Source: Campylobacterota bacterium
Lineage (GTDB): Bacteria > Campylobacterota > Campylobacteria > Campylobacterales > Sulfurovaceae
Length of the DNA: 32,399 nucleotides
Assembly (NCBI GenBank): GCA_011048515.1
Contig: DSDW01000091.1
Coordinates: 1-32,399 of the forward strand
Direction of reading: 5' to 3'
Part shown: piece by piece, positions 14,848 through 23,140 of the stretch
How positions within the stretch are numbered: the first letter of the stretch is position 1
How the letters are laid out: every line of letters begins with the position of its first letter
Made by a program: the position numbers and the translations under genes
The notes under the pieces: generated by a model
Seen by the model: only the letters and a program-made list of their open reading frames with translations
The model's database searches: none
What the model was told of the DNA's origin: nothing

Positions 14848-16062
14848 TTATGCTCCTTGAAGGCTCATACTGAAGATCGGCAGAAGCATCGCGGCCACGA
14901 TGACCCCGACGATCAGCCCGATAAAGAGCATCATCGCCGGTTCAAGCAGACTCAGCAGCAGTTTGAGTCTGTCTTCGTTCTCTTCCGTATAGAGTTTTGA
15001 GATATTGTTTAGGATATGGGCCACTTCGCTGGACTCTTCACCCAGGGCCAGAGACTGCATGAAGTTACGTTTGGGTTTAAACCCTTTGGTCATCTGTAGG
15101 GCATTGGAGAGCTTGTTCCCCTCCATAACTCTACCCGAAGCTGCCTCAAAGAGCTCTTTGAGGACGACATTTCCGAAGGTCGCGGTCGAGAGTTTCACCG
15201 CATGGGCATAGGAGACCCCCGAATCGAGCATCAGCGAGAGGATATAGGAGAAACGTCCCAGCTCATGGTTTTGGATAAGTGTGCCAATCACGGGGACCTT
15301 CAGCCACATCCTGTCCACGAACCGGTGAAAGGAAAGAAAGTAGCGGTAGGCAAGCTTGTAGCCGGCCACAATCAAAAGAAAGCCGACCAGGATGGCAACA
15401 TAGTGTTCTGTGAGGAAGTTGCTGATCGCGAGTACGAACTGTGTGATAGGAGGAAGCTCCTGGTTGTTGTCTTCAAAGATGCCGACGATCTTGGGTACGA
15501 CGAAGGAGATAAGGAAGCCGGTCATCCCTATGGCTACGATAAAGATAAAAAGAGGATAGACCATGGCATTGCCCACCTGCTTTTTGACCTTGTTCTGCGC
15601 GGAGAAGAAGTTTCCCATATTGACAAGCACCTCGACCATCTTTCCGCTCTGACCTGCGACATTGAGACTCTGCAGGAAAAAATCTGGCATAGCATAGACC
15701 TTCTGGGTCTGCAGTGCATTGTAGAGCGATTTTCCCTCGTCGATCATGGTTTTGATCGAATTGAGAAAAGAGACATACCTCTTCTCTCCCTCATGCTGGT
15801 TCTCCAGCAGCTTGATAGCCGTCAGTACCGTCATGCCGGAGTTGAGGTAAGAGGAGAGCTCTTTGGCAAAAGCGCTCAGCAGTTCACCGGGCATCACCCT
15901 CTTGGAGAAAGAGTCCATAGAGAGTTTCTGTGTGGGGGACAAACGCTCATAATATATACTTTGCAAACGGAGCTTCTGCGCTGCTTCATCATGAGATGCA
16001 GCGGTTACTGTACCTTTGACCTTTTTACCGGTGTTATCAAATCCTTTGTATTTGAAAAGCAT
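14848..16062 (-). CDS. gspF: Type II secretion inner-membrane platform protein GspF
   Basis: A 404-residue GspF/PilC protein of usual length. After an N-terminal cytoplasmic part (MLFKYKGFDNTGKKVKGTV) come two GspF domains at about 65-190 and 268-395, with membrane segments at about 168-190, 221-239 and 377-398. Conserved phrases are AKELSSYLNSGMTVLTAIKLLE in the first domain and FSYILSLMLDSGVSYAHAV in the second. GspF sits in the inner membrane and links the GspE ATPase to pseudopilus assembly. An AAGGA lies upstream. A minus-strand TATAAT at 16094-16099 suggests an additional promoter of its own. Confidence 0.95.
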   Translation of the reverse strand: MLFKYKGFDNTGKKVKGTVTAASHDEAAQKLRLQSIYYERLSPTQKLSMDSFSKRVMPGELLSAFAKELSSYLNSGMTVLTAIKLLENQHEGEKRYVSFLNSIKTMIDEGKSLYNALQTQKVYAMPDFFLQSLNVAGQSGKMVEVLVNMGNFFSAQNKVKKQVGNAMVYPLFIFIVAIGMTGFLISFVVPKIVGIFEDNNQELPPITQFVLAISNFLTEHYVAILVGFLLIVAGYKLAYRYFLSFHRFVDRMWLKVPVIGTLIQNHELGRFSYILSLMLDSGVSYAHAVKLSTATFGNVVLKELFEAASGRVMEGNKLSNALQMTKGFKPKRNFMQSLALGEESSEVAHILNNISKLYTEENEDRLKLLLSLLEPAMMLFIGLIVGVIVAAMLLPIFSMSLQGA

Positions 16063-16093
16063 CTATTGTTTATCCTTACGAATTATTAAAAGT

Positions 16094-16099
16094 ATTATA
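16094..16099 (-). promoter_or_regulatory. Putative internal promoter before gspF
   Basis: A perfect minus-strand TATAAT lies 32 bases upstream of the gspF ATG in the 57-base gap after the gspI-like gene. TAATCA at 16117-16122 is a weak -35 at 17-base spacing. It would let gspF and the four downstream genes be expressed apart from the pseudopilins. Confidence 0.35.
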
Positions 16100-16119
16100 G
16101 CGTCTTTATCTTGTGTTGA

Positions 16120-16548
16120 TTAAAATGAACTAAGGTTAAACCGAAAGTAAGTTGATGCATATTGGTCTTTTAGAATCACTTTTTCTATATTTGCATTTGG
16201 ACCAGCATCCCCAAATGTAGGCGCTATGATGGGATCTGGAATCGTGATGTCTCTGGAGATATTTTGCAAAATTTTTTTACTTTTCTGTTCTGAGATCATA
16301 AAAACGGGAGAAAGCATGTCGTAAGCATTTTTAGTATCTTTATGATACTGGTTTATTTTGTCATTTAAAAAGTATGAATCCTGAAAAGATATGATGTTTC
16401 TTTTTGAGAGATAGACGGCACTATTATGAGTTCTGGAAGAGATTTCCATAACAGCCAATATTACGACAGAGATGATGACGACAGAGATGATGACTTCTAT
16501 CAATGTAAATGCAGAATGGTGGGAGGCTAATAAGGTTTTCGGCTTCAA
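16120..16548 (-). CDS. Pseudopilin, GspI-like, TTG start
   Basis: A type IV prepilin-like protein of 142 residues. The leader ends HHSA and the mature N-terminus is FTLIEVIISVVIISVVILAVM, with Glu at position 5 and a hydrophobic helix, so a prepilin peptidase should cut after Ala13. Length and position suggest the minor pseudopilin GspI, but the C-terminal half shows no firm signature. I set the start at the TTG of 16546-16548. GGAGA lies six bases upstream and the TTGA overlaps the stop of the preceding gene by four bases. A longer ATG frame to 16593 would overlap that gene by 49 bases. Confidence 0.75.
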   Translation of the reverse strand: MKPKTLLASHHSAFTLIEVIISVVIISVVILAVMEISSRTHNSAVYLSKRNIISFQDSYFLNDKINQYHKDTKNAYDMLSPVFMISEQKSKKILQNISRDITIPDPIIAPTFGDAGPNANIEKVILKDQYASTYFRFNLSSF

Positions 16549-17078
16549 TAATAATCTCCAATATTTGATAGTAGTGTGGTATTTTCTTCCCAAAGATATT
16601 TGGCCTCTTCAATTGTATTCACTTGCTGAGGGTTTCCAAAAAAAGAAGGAAGATAATAGACCCCATCAGGATTTTCTAAGATCACTTTCGTGCTGCTTCC
16701 GTTTGGATAAAAGTCCAGTTTAAGACAGATTTCTTGATCTTCATAACGTCCATATTCAATTTCGGAAATACTATCAGATGCATCAAGGGTATAGGCGATT
16801 GTATCTTTGAGGTTTATTTTTGCATCATAAAGAGTAAACGCATCATTGATACCGTGTCTTATATAGCAGGTGGTACATTTATTGATACATAAAAAAGTTG
16901 TATGACCGATAATTTGTCCAGAGTCAATTAATGAAGATTTTAGAGTTAACGGAGAGAGTACTTCGGGTTTTTCCTCATTTTTTTTAAAATAGGTAAAAAC
17001 CAGGGAGTAGACTATCAAGATAAGAAATACGACAATGATCAGTTCGATCAGTGTGAATCCCCTTCTTGATAATTTCAT
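16545..17078 (-). CDS. Pseudopilin, GspH-like
   Basis: A 177-residue prepilin with the leader MKLSRRG and mature start FTLIELIIVVFLILIVYSLVF, including Glu5. It follows gspG by 19 bases and overlaps the next prepilin by four bases, the place where gspH stands in other T2SS clusters. The globular part contains three closely spaced Cys (C64, C68, C71; CINKCTTC) and a fourth near residue 115, unusual for a pseudopilin. It is more AT-rich than the flanking housekeeping genes. GspH identity is by position and size only. Confidence 0.75.
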   Translation of the reverse strand: MKLSRRGFTLIELIIVVFLILIVYSLVFTYFKKNEEKPEVLSPLTLKSSLIDSGQIIGHTTFLCINKCTTCYIRHGINDAFTLYDAKINLKDTIAYTLDASDSISEIEYGRYEDQEICLKLDFYPNGSSTKVILENPDGVYYLPSFFGNPQQVNTIEEAKYLWEENTTLLSNIGDYY

Positions 17079-17097
17079 CTTTTAAATCAAATTCAAG

Positions 17098-17532
17098 TTA
17101 TTTTTGACACTCTTTAGTGAAAAATATATCACTTGCAAACTCTTCACCGCCCTCTTTTCTGTCCGACCCAAAACTGATCAGCTCAACCGTACCCTCTTGG
17201 TTGATATAAGTGAAAGGACTTTTCCATGCATCTTTAGGAAGACGTTCCATATAAGGTTTTACACTATAACCCGGATATTTTTCCGGATCAGGGTTTGCAA
17301 GTAATGCCTCAATACCTTCTTCTGTATCGGGAAGCACACCATTATCAAGTTTAAACATGTCAAGCGCTTTGTTTATTTCAGCCATTTGGATACATACTTG
17401 GTCTCTTTTGGCCTGGTCTGCTCTGTCCATGAGTGAGGGCGCTACCATGGCAACCAGTAAACCGAGTATCGCAATCACAATAAGCAGTTCAATGAGGGAA
17501 AAGGCTTTTCTCAAGTTTTTTCTGTTTTTCAT
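17098..17532 (-). CDS. gspG: Major pseudopilin GspG
   Basis: A 144-residue major pseudopilin that polymerises into the periplasmic pseudopilus. The leader MKNRKNLRKA is cut before FSLIELLIVIAILGLLVAMV, with Glu5. The ordered GspG features are GVLPDTEEGIEALL, the Pro-rich YMERLPKDAWKSPFTYI, and the calcium-loop region ISFGSDRKEGGEEFASDI near the C-terminus. This is the best-supported pseudopilin of the set. It is first in the leftward operon. Confidence 0.95.
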   Translation of the reverse strand: MKNRKNLRKAFSLIELLIVIAILGLLVAMVAPSLMDRADQAKRDQVCIQMAEINKALDMFKLDNGVLPDTEEGIEALLANPDPEKYPGYSVKPYMERLPKDAWKSPFTYINQEGTVELISFGSDRKEGGEEFASDIFFTKECQK

Positions 17533-17560
17533 GTGCTTAAGTCCTTAGTGTATTTATTTG

Positions 17561-17571
17561 GCTATAATAGC
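17561..17571. promoter_or_regulatory. Palindromic bidirectional -10 region between gspG and gspK
   Basis: The palindrome GCTAT-A-ATAGC contains TATAAT on the plus strand (17563-17568) and, overlapping it, TATTAT on the minus strand (17564-17569). The ATGs of gspK (17620) and gspG (17532) lie 52 and 32 bases away. Neither side has a clear -35. Face-to-face polymerase competition or a dimeric regulator are both possible. Confidence 0.5.
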
Positions 17572-17619
17572 TAAACAAAATTAATGAATAAATGAATTTT
17601 ACTTTAATAGAGCTTGTAG

Positions 17620-18519
17620 ATGGATAAAACCCACCCCCCCAAACAGCGTCGAGGTATAGCCTTGCTTATTACGCTGGTTACCATAACGATAATCACTGTG
17701 ATGATAGGTATATTACTTGGTGCACTTGATAGTGTACGAAAAGACTCCAGGAATACGACAGCACTACTTCAGGCAAATACTTATTACGCGGATATTGCAA
17801 AATTGTTAAAAGAGTTCAAAGAAAAAGAACTGCTCTTTAGTACGCTTTATCAATCGCCGATTCCTTTTATGAGCGAAGATGGTGCTTTTTCAATTATTAT
17901 AGAGTGCAAACCATTATTGGCAGGAGTCAATATCAATTGGTTGGGAATGGAACATGATACCAAAATGTATCCCAAATATGCTATAACTCAAAAACTTTTT
18001 GATGCGATTGCTGTAGAATATGATCTTGAAGATCCCGGAATGTTACTTGAAATGCTGCTTGAAGAGATAGGAACCGGGAGCAAATTTGTCGAAAAAGAGC
18101 GAAGTAGGCTCTTTCAAAAAAGAGGTATAATATCTTTTCAACAATTTGAATCCATTTTGAGTCGATATCAAATGCAGGCAGATGACCCTGGAGTTGGCGG
18201 GGTGCCTTGGAACCGATTCTTCGCATTTGTCCCTGAAGCAGAGGCCATTGATGGTGATCATATGTCTGCAGAGCTTGTATCATTATTATTTGATGTAGAT
18301 ATGACGATAGTAAAGGAAGAGTGGCAGGCGGGCGATGGTGCTTTGGCACAGTTTGCATTAACCTACGGTTTGGAGTATGATACTAAGATATTTTCCAAGA
18401 AATTTATAGAGTATGCCCAATGTGAAGTAGGATTTGATTATGCACAGGAAAGATATAGATTTTCGTTTGTTGATATGGAAGGGGAGGTAAAGCATTTTGA
18501 ATTTCTTGGAAGACAATAA
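17620..18519 (+). CDS. gspK: Type II secretion minor pseudopilin GspK
   Basis: A 299-residue protein with a prepilin-type leader MDKTHPPKQRRG followed by IALLITLVTITIITVMIGILLG. It lacks the Glu at mature position 5, which is the hallmark of GspK, the tip pseudopilin. The large globular domain is also typical in size. GspK caps the pseudopilus with GspI and GspJ. It opens the rightward T2SS operon, and its last 23 bases overlap the next gene. Confidence 0.85.
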   Translation: MDKTHPPKQRRGIALLITLVTITIITVMIGILLGALDSVRKDSRNTTALLQANTYYADIAKLLKEFKEKELLFSTLYQSPIPFMSEDGAFSIIIECKPLLAGVNINWLGMEHDTKMYPKYAITQKLFDAIAVEYDLEDPGMLLEMLLEEIGTGSKFVEKERSRLFQKRGIISFQQFESILSRYQMQADDPGVGGVPWNRFFAFVPEAEAIDGDHMSAELVSLLFDVDMTIVKEEWQAGDGALAQFALTYGLEYDTKIFSKKFIEYAQCEVGFDYAQERYRFSFVDMEGEVKHFEFLGRQ

Positions 18520-19420
18520 AAAGCTCGTATTGGTCCATCGGTCAATGCCGCAGATGGAGATAAAGCAGCCGATCAATGTGATGCTTACTCCGCAATTTTA
18601 TACGCTGAAAAAAGAGATCCTTCCTATAAAGTTTGCCTATCAGGCAAAAAGGATCGCTGCTTCTCTCTTTGAGGGGATGGTGCCGGAGAGAAGAACCTAC
18701 GATTATTTTGTCTATAAAGAGGGGGATCAGTGGGTATTTATCGCTTACAGTCTGGAGGAGATCATCGAGTTTCTTCAGAGTAAAGGCCTCTACCCGGAGT
18801 CTATCTCGAAACTTTTTTTTGCTCAGCAAGCTGTCGCTGTTTTCAGAGAACCTTATCTCTTAAGCGACAAGGAAGTACTGGGGGTTGTGGATGACAAAGT
18901 TGTGGTCATGCCAAGATCAGCGGTCGGGGATGAAGCACTCAATACCACGATGGAACTGCCTAACCCGACAAAAGGTATCGCGATACAAAGCGCTTATGCT
19001 TCGGTCCTGAGCCTGAAAGAGGCGTTGGGTTTTGCGGCCATATTTCTCCTTTTTTCCGTACTGTTTATCGCCGAAGGGGTACGATATGGAGGAGATACAA
19101 AAGCCGGAACGCAGGAACTTGAAAGTCTGATCGAAGCAAATCCCTCTTTATCCAGTCAATATACAAGAGAGAGTATCGCTGCCAAGTATCGAAAGATCGA
19201 TGAGGCGGAAAGAAAAAAACGTGAAACGATCAAGGTCCTTCTGGAGATGATCTCCAAAGGCGTAGAGCTGCAGGCGCTCTATATTGATGAAAAAGGCTTT
19301 CGGGCAGAGTATGCCGTAAATGAGCCAAGCGCGATCAGGCGGATAGAAAGTCAAGCCAAAAAAGCGAAGTTTACCCTTCAAAAGAGTACTGAGGGAATCA
19401 AAGTGGAGGGAAGATTATGA
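18497..19420 (+). CDS. GspL-like T2SS inner-membrane protein, TTG start
   Basis: A 307-residue protein placed where gspL belongs, between gspK and a gspM-like gene. It has a long cytoplasmic N-terminal part (about 1-174), one membrane segment at about 177-194 (ALGFAAIFLLFSVLFIAEG) and a periplasmic part with a charged helix and a small ferredoxin-like C-terminus, the general GspL layout. GspL recruits the GspE ATPase to the membrane. The first start is TTG at 18497. GGAGGT at 18483-18488 with AA after it gives a near-perfect ribosome site, so TTG is favoured over later codons. Sequence likeness to known GspL is weak. Confidence 0.7.
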   Translation: MNFLEDNKKLVLVHRSMPQMEIKQPINVMLTPQFYTLKKEILPIKFAYQAKRIAASLFEGMVPERRTYDYFVYKEGDQWVFIAYSLEEIIEFLQSKGLYPESISKLFFAQQAVAVFREPYLLSDKEVLGVVDDKVVVMPRSAVGDEALNTTMELPNPTKGIAIQSAYASVLSLKEALGFAAIFLLFSVLFIAEGVRYGGDTKAGTQELESLIEANPSLSSQYTRESIAAKYRKIDEAERKKRETIKVLLEMISKGVELQALYIDEKGFRAEYAVNEPSAIRRIESQAKKAKFTLQKSTEGIKVEGRL

Positions 19421-19818
19421 ATTTCAGGCGATATCAAAATGAAATGATCGCGGCTGTATCTCTACTGCTCATGCTTACCGCATTTTTTTTCAAGGAGGGA
19501 CAGATCAGCGGAAAAGAGGAGCGGATGAACGTGTTGCAGGATTCTGTATCTGAAATGCGAGAGGTGATTGCGCTCAAGGAGATATGGGATGACAAGGAGT
19601 TGGATAAAAAAGCGAAAGAGTTGCAGACGGCAGTAGCCCCCTCCAAGGTGAAATGGAATCAAAAAAGCAAAAAAGTGACTGCAAGTTATCAGGGGCTGAG
19701 TGTCGATGAGTTCAACGTCCTTCTGAAAAAACTCTTGAACCTGGGAGTGGAGATAGAGTTATTTGATGTGAAAAAAGAGCGTACACTCTATGATGTGGAG
19801 TTAAGATGCAAATGGTAA
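19417..19818 (+). CDS. GspM-like T2SS protein
   Basis: A 133-residue single-pass protein: short cytoplasmic start, membrane segment at about 10-26 (MIAAVSLLLMLTAFFF), a charged coiled coil to about 75, and a small alpha/beta end (VDEFNVLLKKLLNLGVEIELF). This is the layout of GspM, partner of GspL. The ATG overlaps the upstream stop in ATGA. The end overlaps the next gene by 13 bases. The call rests on order and topology. Confidence 0.65.
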   Translation: MNFRRYQNEMIAAVSLLLMLTAFFFKEGQISGKEERMNVLQDSVSEMREVIALKEIWDDKELDKKAKELQTAVAPSKVKWNQKSKKVTASYQGLSVDEFNVLLKKLLNLGVEIELFDVKKERTLYDVELRCKW

Positions 19819-20321
19819 AAAAGATAGCAATCCTCATTGCCGTACTCTGGCTTGCCGTGATCGTGATGATGCCAAAACAGGAACTCTACTATCTTCTTGA
19901 ACAGGAGCTGGCAAAGAAGGATATCAAAATCAGCTCCGAGAAGATCAGCGAAGGCTGGTTCTCCCTCAGTCTCAAAGAGCCTTCGGTGTATGTCAAGGGT
20001 ATCAAGGTCGCAACGGTCGAAGAGATAGATATTTTTACTTTGCTTTTTTACAGCAGAGCCTCATTGAAGGGGCTGCTTCTTGACAGTTCGCTCGAAAGGT
20101 TCGCTCCAGGGCAGATCGATCAGTCAATACTGACACAAAGTGTGTTGAATCCGTTCAAGGTGGCGATCAGCGGCAACGGAGCATTTGGAGAAGCTGAAGG
20201 CTCAGTAAATTTAAAAGAGAATCAACTCAAGCTGAAATTTTCTGACAATAAGGATCTTGGCATGTTAAGATCAAAGCTGAAAAAAGATGAAGAAGGGTGG
20301 ATCTATGAAACATCTTTTTAA
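19806..20321 (+). CDS. GspN-like T2SS protein
   Basis: A 171-residue protein with an N-terminal membrane segment (about 5-22) and a periplasmic part built of short strands, as in GspN and related AsmA-like proteins (KISEGWFSLSLKEPSVYVKGIKVA). It is shorter than typical GspN (about 250 residues). GGAG five bases before the ATG at 19806 supports the start. The end overlaps gspC by 17 bases. The function of GspN in secretion is not firmly known. Confidence 0.6.
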   Translation: MQMVKKIAILIAVLWLAVIVMMPKQELYYLLEQELAKKDIKISSEKISEGWFSLSLKEPSVYVKGIKVATVEEIDIFTLLFYSRASLKGLLLDSSLERFAPGQIDQSILTQSVLNPFKVAISGNGAFGEAEGSVNLKENQLKLKFSDNKDLGMLRSKLKKDEEGWIYETSF

Positions 20322-21162
20322 GCCTGAGAGAATGAAACAGGTAATGCTCATTTTAGTGGCCATACTGGTTGTGAAACTTTTATGGGTTGTGGTCGCATTT
20401 ATTTGGTTACCTACTGCAGGGGTAGAATACAGTGAGGAGCGGGGGATCAAAAACCTCTACTACAGGGTCAGGATTGCATCGGACAGACAACCCCAAATAG
20501 TTGAACAGCAGAAGGCTGTGCCTCAAGCCAGTATTAAAGATATCGATCTTCTGGGCATCTATAGTGCTTCGGGTAGTACTGTGGTCACGGTACAACATAA
20601 AGGGAAAACGAAAGTATTATCGAGAGGCGAATCGATTAATGACTTCGTACTGGAAGGAGCGGGGAGTGATTTTGCAACATTCAGCAAAGAGGAGAAGCTC
20701 TATACTGTGACACTGCTCAAGCCCAAGAAAAGCAGCGGCGGTACAGGCAGTATCAAAACCGTGAATGGTTCAGATACGGAGCGTCCAAAAGAGGCTAAAA
20801 ATGAACAAGACAAGACACCTTCGGGAGAGATCGTTGATGCAGGCGACAGAAAGATTATCGATCGCTCACTGCTGACCCACTATACAACCAATATGGATGA
20901 TATCTTCAAGGATATCGGGATCCAGGATATGAAAGAGGGGGATACTGTGACAGGTTTCAAGGTAAGCTTTGTTCGTAGAGGAAGCCACTTTTCAAAACTT
21001 GGCCTACAAAAAGGCGACATCATAAAATCTGTCAACGGGCAGGAGATCAACAGCTACAATGCTGCCTTTGGCATCTTCAAGGAAGTTCAAAATATGGCAA
21101 ACATGACACTGGTCATAATCAGAGACAATAAAGAGATGGAGTTAGAGTATGAAGTTAACTAA
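20305..21162 (+). CDS. gspC: Type II secretion protein GspC with PDZ domain
   Basis: A 285-residue bitopic inner-membrane protein. Membrane segment at about 11-35 (LILVAILVVKLLWVVVAFIW), homology region at about 70-140 (DIDLLGIYSASGSTVVTVQ then KTKVLSRGESINDFVLEG), a linker rich in Lys, Gly and Ser, then a C-terminal PDZ domain (about 195-285) with FSKLGLQKGDIIKSVNGQEI. GspC connects the inner-membrane platform to the GspD secretin and may help pick substrates. I choose the ATG at 20305 because AAGGGTGG stands just before it. It overlaps gspD by 14 bases. Confidence 0.9.
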   Translation: MKHLFKPERMKQVMLILVAILVVKLLWVVVAFIWLPTAGVEYSEERGIKNLYYRVRIASDRQPQIVEQQKAVPQASIKDIDLLGIYSASGSTVVTVQHKGKTKVLSRGESINDFVLEGAGSDFATFSKEEKLYTVTLLKPKKSSGGTGSIKTVNGSDTERPKEAKNEQDKTPSGEIVDAGDRKIIDRSLLTHYTTNMDDIFKDIGIQDMKEGDTVTGFKVSFVRRGSHFSKLGLQKGDIIKSVNGQEINSYNAAFGIFKEVQNMANMTLVIIRDNKEMELEYEVN

Positions 21163-23137
21163 AATAATTTTAGGTGTGCTATTGATCTTTTCAGCAGGAC
21201 TATATGCACAAGAGGAAGAGACTGTCGAAGTAAACTTTAGAGACCTGGAAGTGGAAGACTTTGTTCAGATGGTTTCCAAAATCACACAGAAAAATATTTT
21301 AATGGAAGGCAATCTAAAAGGGAAAATCAACTTTATTACGACAAAACCCATTAAAAAGAGTTCGCTTTTTACCTTAGCAAACTCTATCTTGGCAGGGAAA
21401 GGTTATACCATTGTTGATCAGGGGGATTTTTATAAGGTTGTAAAAAGTCAGGGTGCCCCCAGCGAAGGTGTGCCGGTTGGCAGCAGTATAGAGGGAGATA
21501 CACTTAGAACAGTAATGTTCCCGCTCAAAAGTTCAAACGCCGCAGTGCTGCGGGCAAAGATCAAACCTTTGCTTGATAAAAGCGATGAAGTTATTTCTTT
21601 TAAGGAAAATAATGTTCTGGCAATCACTGCAAAACCTAGGACATTAGCCTCTGTATCCAAGATTATCAATGCAGTTGAGGAACGAGGGGAAAAGAAATCT
21701 GTAGTGATTCGACTCAAAAATGCATCTTCCAGAGAAATTTTCGATAATGTTAAAAATATGGCAACCAAGATCTTTCCCAAAGATATAGAAAGTGAAACTG
21801 TGGATATTTTTAATGATGAAGCAACGAACTCTATCATTCTTGTTGGGCAACAGGAAAATATTCAAAGAATGATCAAGTATGTGAAGCAGTTGGATATCAA
21901 AGGAGAAAGCGTTACCCAGAAAATGTATGTCGTCAGACTTCAAAACTCCAACGTTGAAGAGATGGAGAAGATACTCAGTCAGCTCATCTCACAGATGAAC
22001 AGCATGACACCGGATACACCTACGAAACAGGGTGAGAAACCACAAAAAGCGATGGTGGTTTCGGATATCGAGAGAAATGCATTGGTTATATTGGCAACAT
22101 CGGAGCAGATGAAAAACATCCGAGAAACGGTCAATCAGATCGATATCCCAAAGGTACAGGTCTATGTGAAAGCGCGTATCGTGGAGATCAACAAAAACCT
22201 GGCCTCACAGATAGGGATGCGTTATGGATTTGAAGGAGGGGCGATCACTTCCCAGGGGCTTTTCTCTGCAGCAGCCAATATGGGAGCCTCCTCTTTGATG
22301 GTGTCTCCGACACTATTAGGGTTTTTGAACAATCAGACAACACGATATGATAACTTTGGAAATCCATATACATCAACAGAGAGACCGTTTCAGTTTGACT
22401 CCAACATTTCCGAAGTGTTTGCACTGGGTGCACAGATGGACCTGCTTGAAAAAAATGGTGCGGCACATATCCTCAGCGAACCTTCGATCCTCTGTACCAA
22501 CAACAAAGAGGCGGAGATCTATGTGGGGCAGACCCAATCTATCCTGACCCAGGCGCAGCAGTCCACGCAGGGACAGGGGAATATCATCAACAACTACTCC
22601 AGAGAGGATATAGGGATCACCCTCAAAGTGAAACCGCGTCTTTCCAGCAACAACCAGGTGACACTGGAGGTGGTGACCGAGATAGAAGATGTCCTTCCCG
22701 GATCTTCTGCCTCAGCAGATAGACCGACAACAACAAAGAGAAAAGTCACGACTAATGCCATCGTCAACAACGGGGAGACGATCATCCTTGGGGGACTGAT
22801 CAAAAGATCGGGAGGAAATGGTGAATCACAGGTACCGATACTCGGCGATATTCCTATTGTGGGAGAACTTCTCTTCAGCAGTAACTCTGATGTTGAAAGC
22901 GAGGAGAACGTTGTCATCTATCTTACGCCTTATATCGTAAGAAAAAGCGGGGATCTTCAAAGACTCAAGTCTGTACTGACAGAGCTTGAAGAGGTACAGA
23001 ACAGATATAACGAATATGTTTATGAAGGACTTGAAAACGGTGCGCTGAGCACACCAAAAAGCGAGGGAAACAGTCCTGCAAGCCAAAGGATCAAAAGAAA
23101 AACAAAAAGCAATTTGGCAATCTTGGATGAGGAGTAG
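21149..23137 (+). CDS. gspD: Type II secretion secretin GspD
   Basis: A 662-residue outer-membrane secretin. A signal peptide covers 1-20 (ending AGLYA). N0 lies at about 25-100 (VNFRDLEVEDFVQMVSKIT), N1 at 118-180, N2 at 185-250 and N3 at 257-335, each with the usual RLKNAS/RLQNSN pattern. The secretin core is at about 335-600, including VPILGDIPIVGELLF (562-576) and VVIYLTPYIV. A Lys-rich C-terminus follows (KRKTKSN). No lipobox is present, so targeting may use another route than a pilotin-bound lipoprotein. It forms the outer-membrane gate. Confidence 0.96.
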   Translation: MKLTKIILGVLLIFSAGLYAQEEETVEVNFRDLEVEDFVQMVSKITQKNILMEGNLKGKINFITTKPIKKSSLFTLANSILAGKGYTIVDQGDFYKVVKSQGAPSEGVPVGSSIEGDTLRTVMFPLKSSNAAVLRAKIKPLLDKSDEVISFKENNVLAITAKPRTLASVSKIINAVEERGEKKSVVIRLKNASSREIFDNVKNMATKIFPKDIESETVDIFNDEATNSIILVGQQENIQRMIKYVKQLDIKGESVTQKMYVVRLQNSNVEEMEKILSQLISQMNSMTPDTPTKQGEKPQKAMVVSDIERNALVILATSEQMKNIRETVNQIDIPKVQVYVKARIVEINKNLASQIGMRYGFEGGAITSQGLFSAAANMGASSLMVSPTLLGFLNNQTTRYDNFGNPYTSTERPFQFDSNISEVFALGAQMDLLEKNGAAHILSEPSILCTNNKEAEIYVGQTQSILTQAQQSTQGQGNIINNYSREDIGITLKVKPRLSSNNQVTLEVVTEIEDVLPGSSASADRPTTTKRKVTTNAIVNNGETIILGGLIKRSGGNGESQVPILGDIPIVGELLFSSNSDVESEENVVIYLTPYIVRKSGDLQRLKSVLTELEEVQNRYNEYVYEGLENGALSTPKSEGNSPASQRIKRKTKSNLAILDEE

Positions 23138-23140
23138 GTG

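Noticed and set aside
15202-16089. Plus-strand frame of 295 codons opposite gspF
   Set aside because: Shadow of the gspF codon pattern with no signal, domain or ribosome site.
16820-16900. CX3CX2C in the GspH-like protein as a radical-SAM cluster
   Set aside because: The protein is an exported pseudopilin without a SAM barrel, so the spacing is a coincidence.
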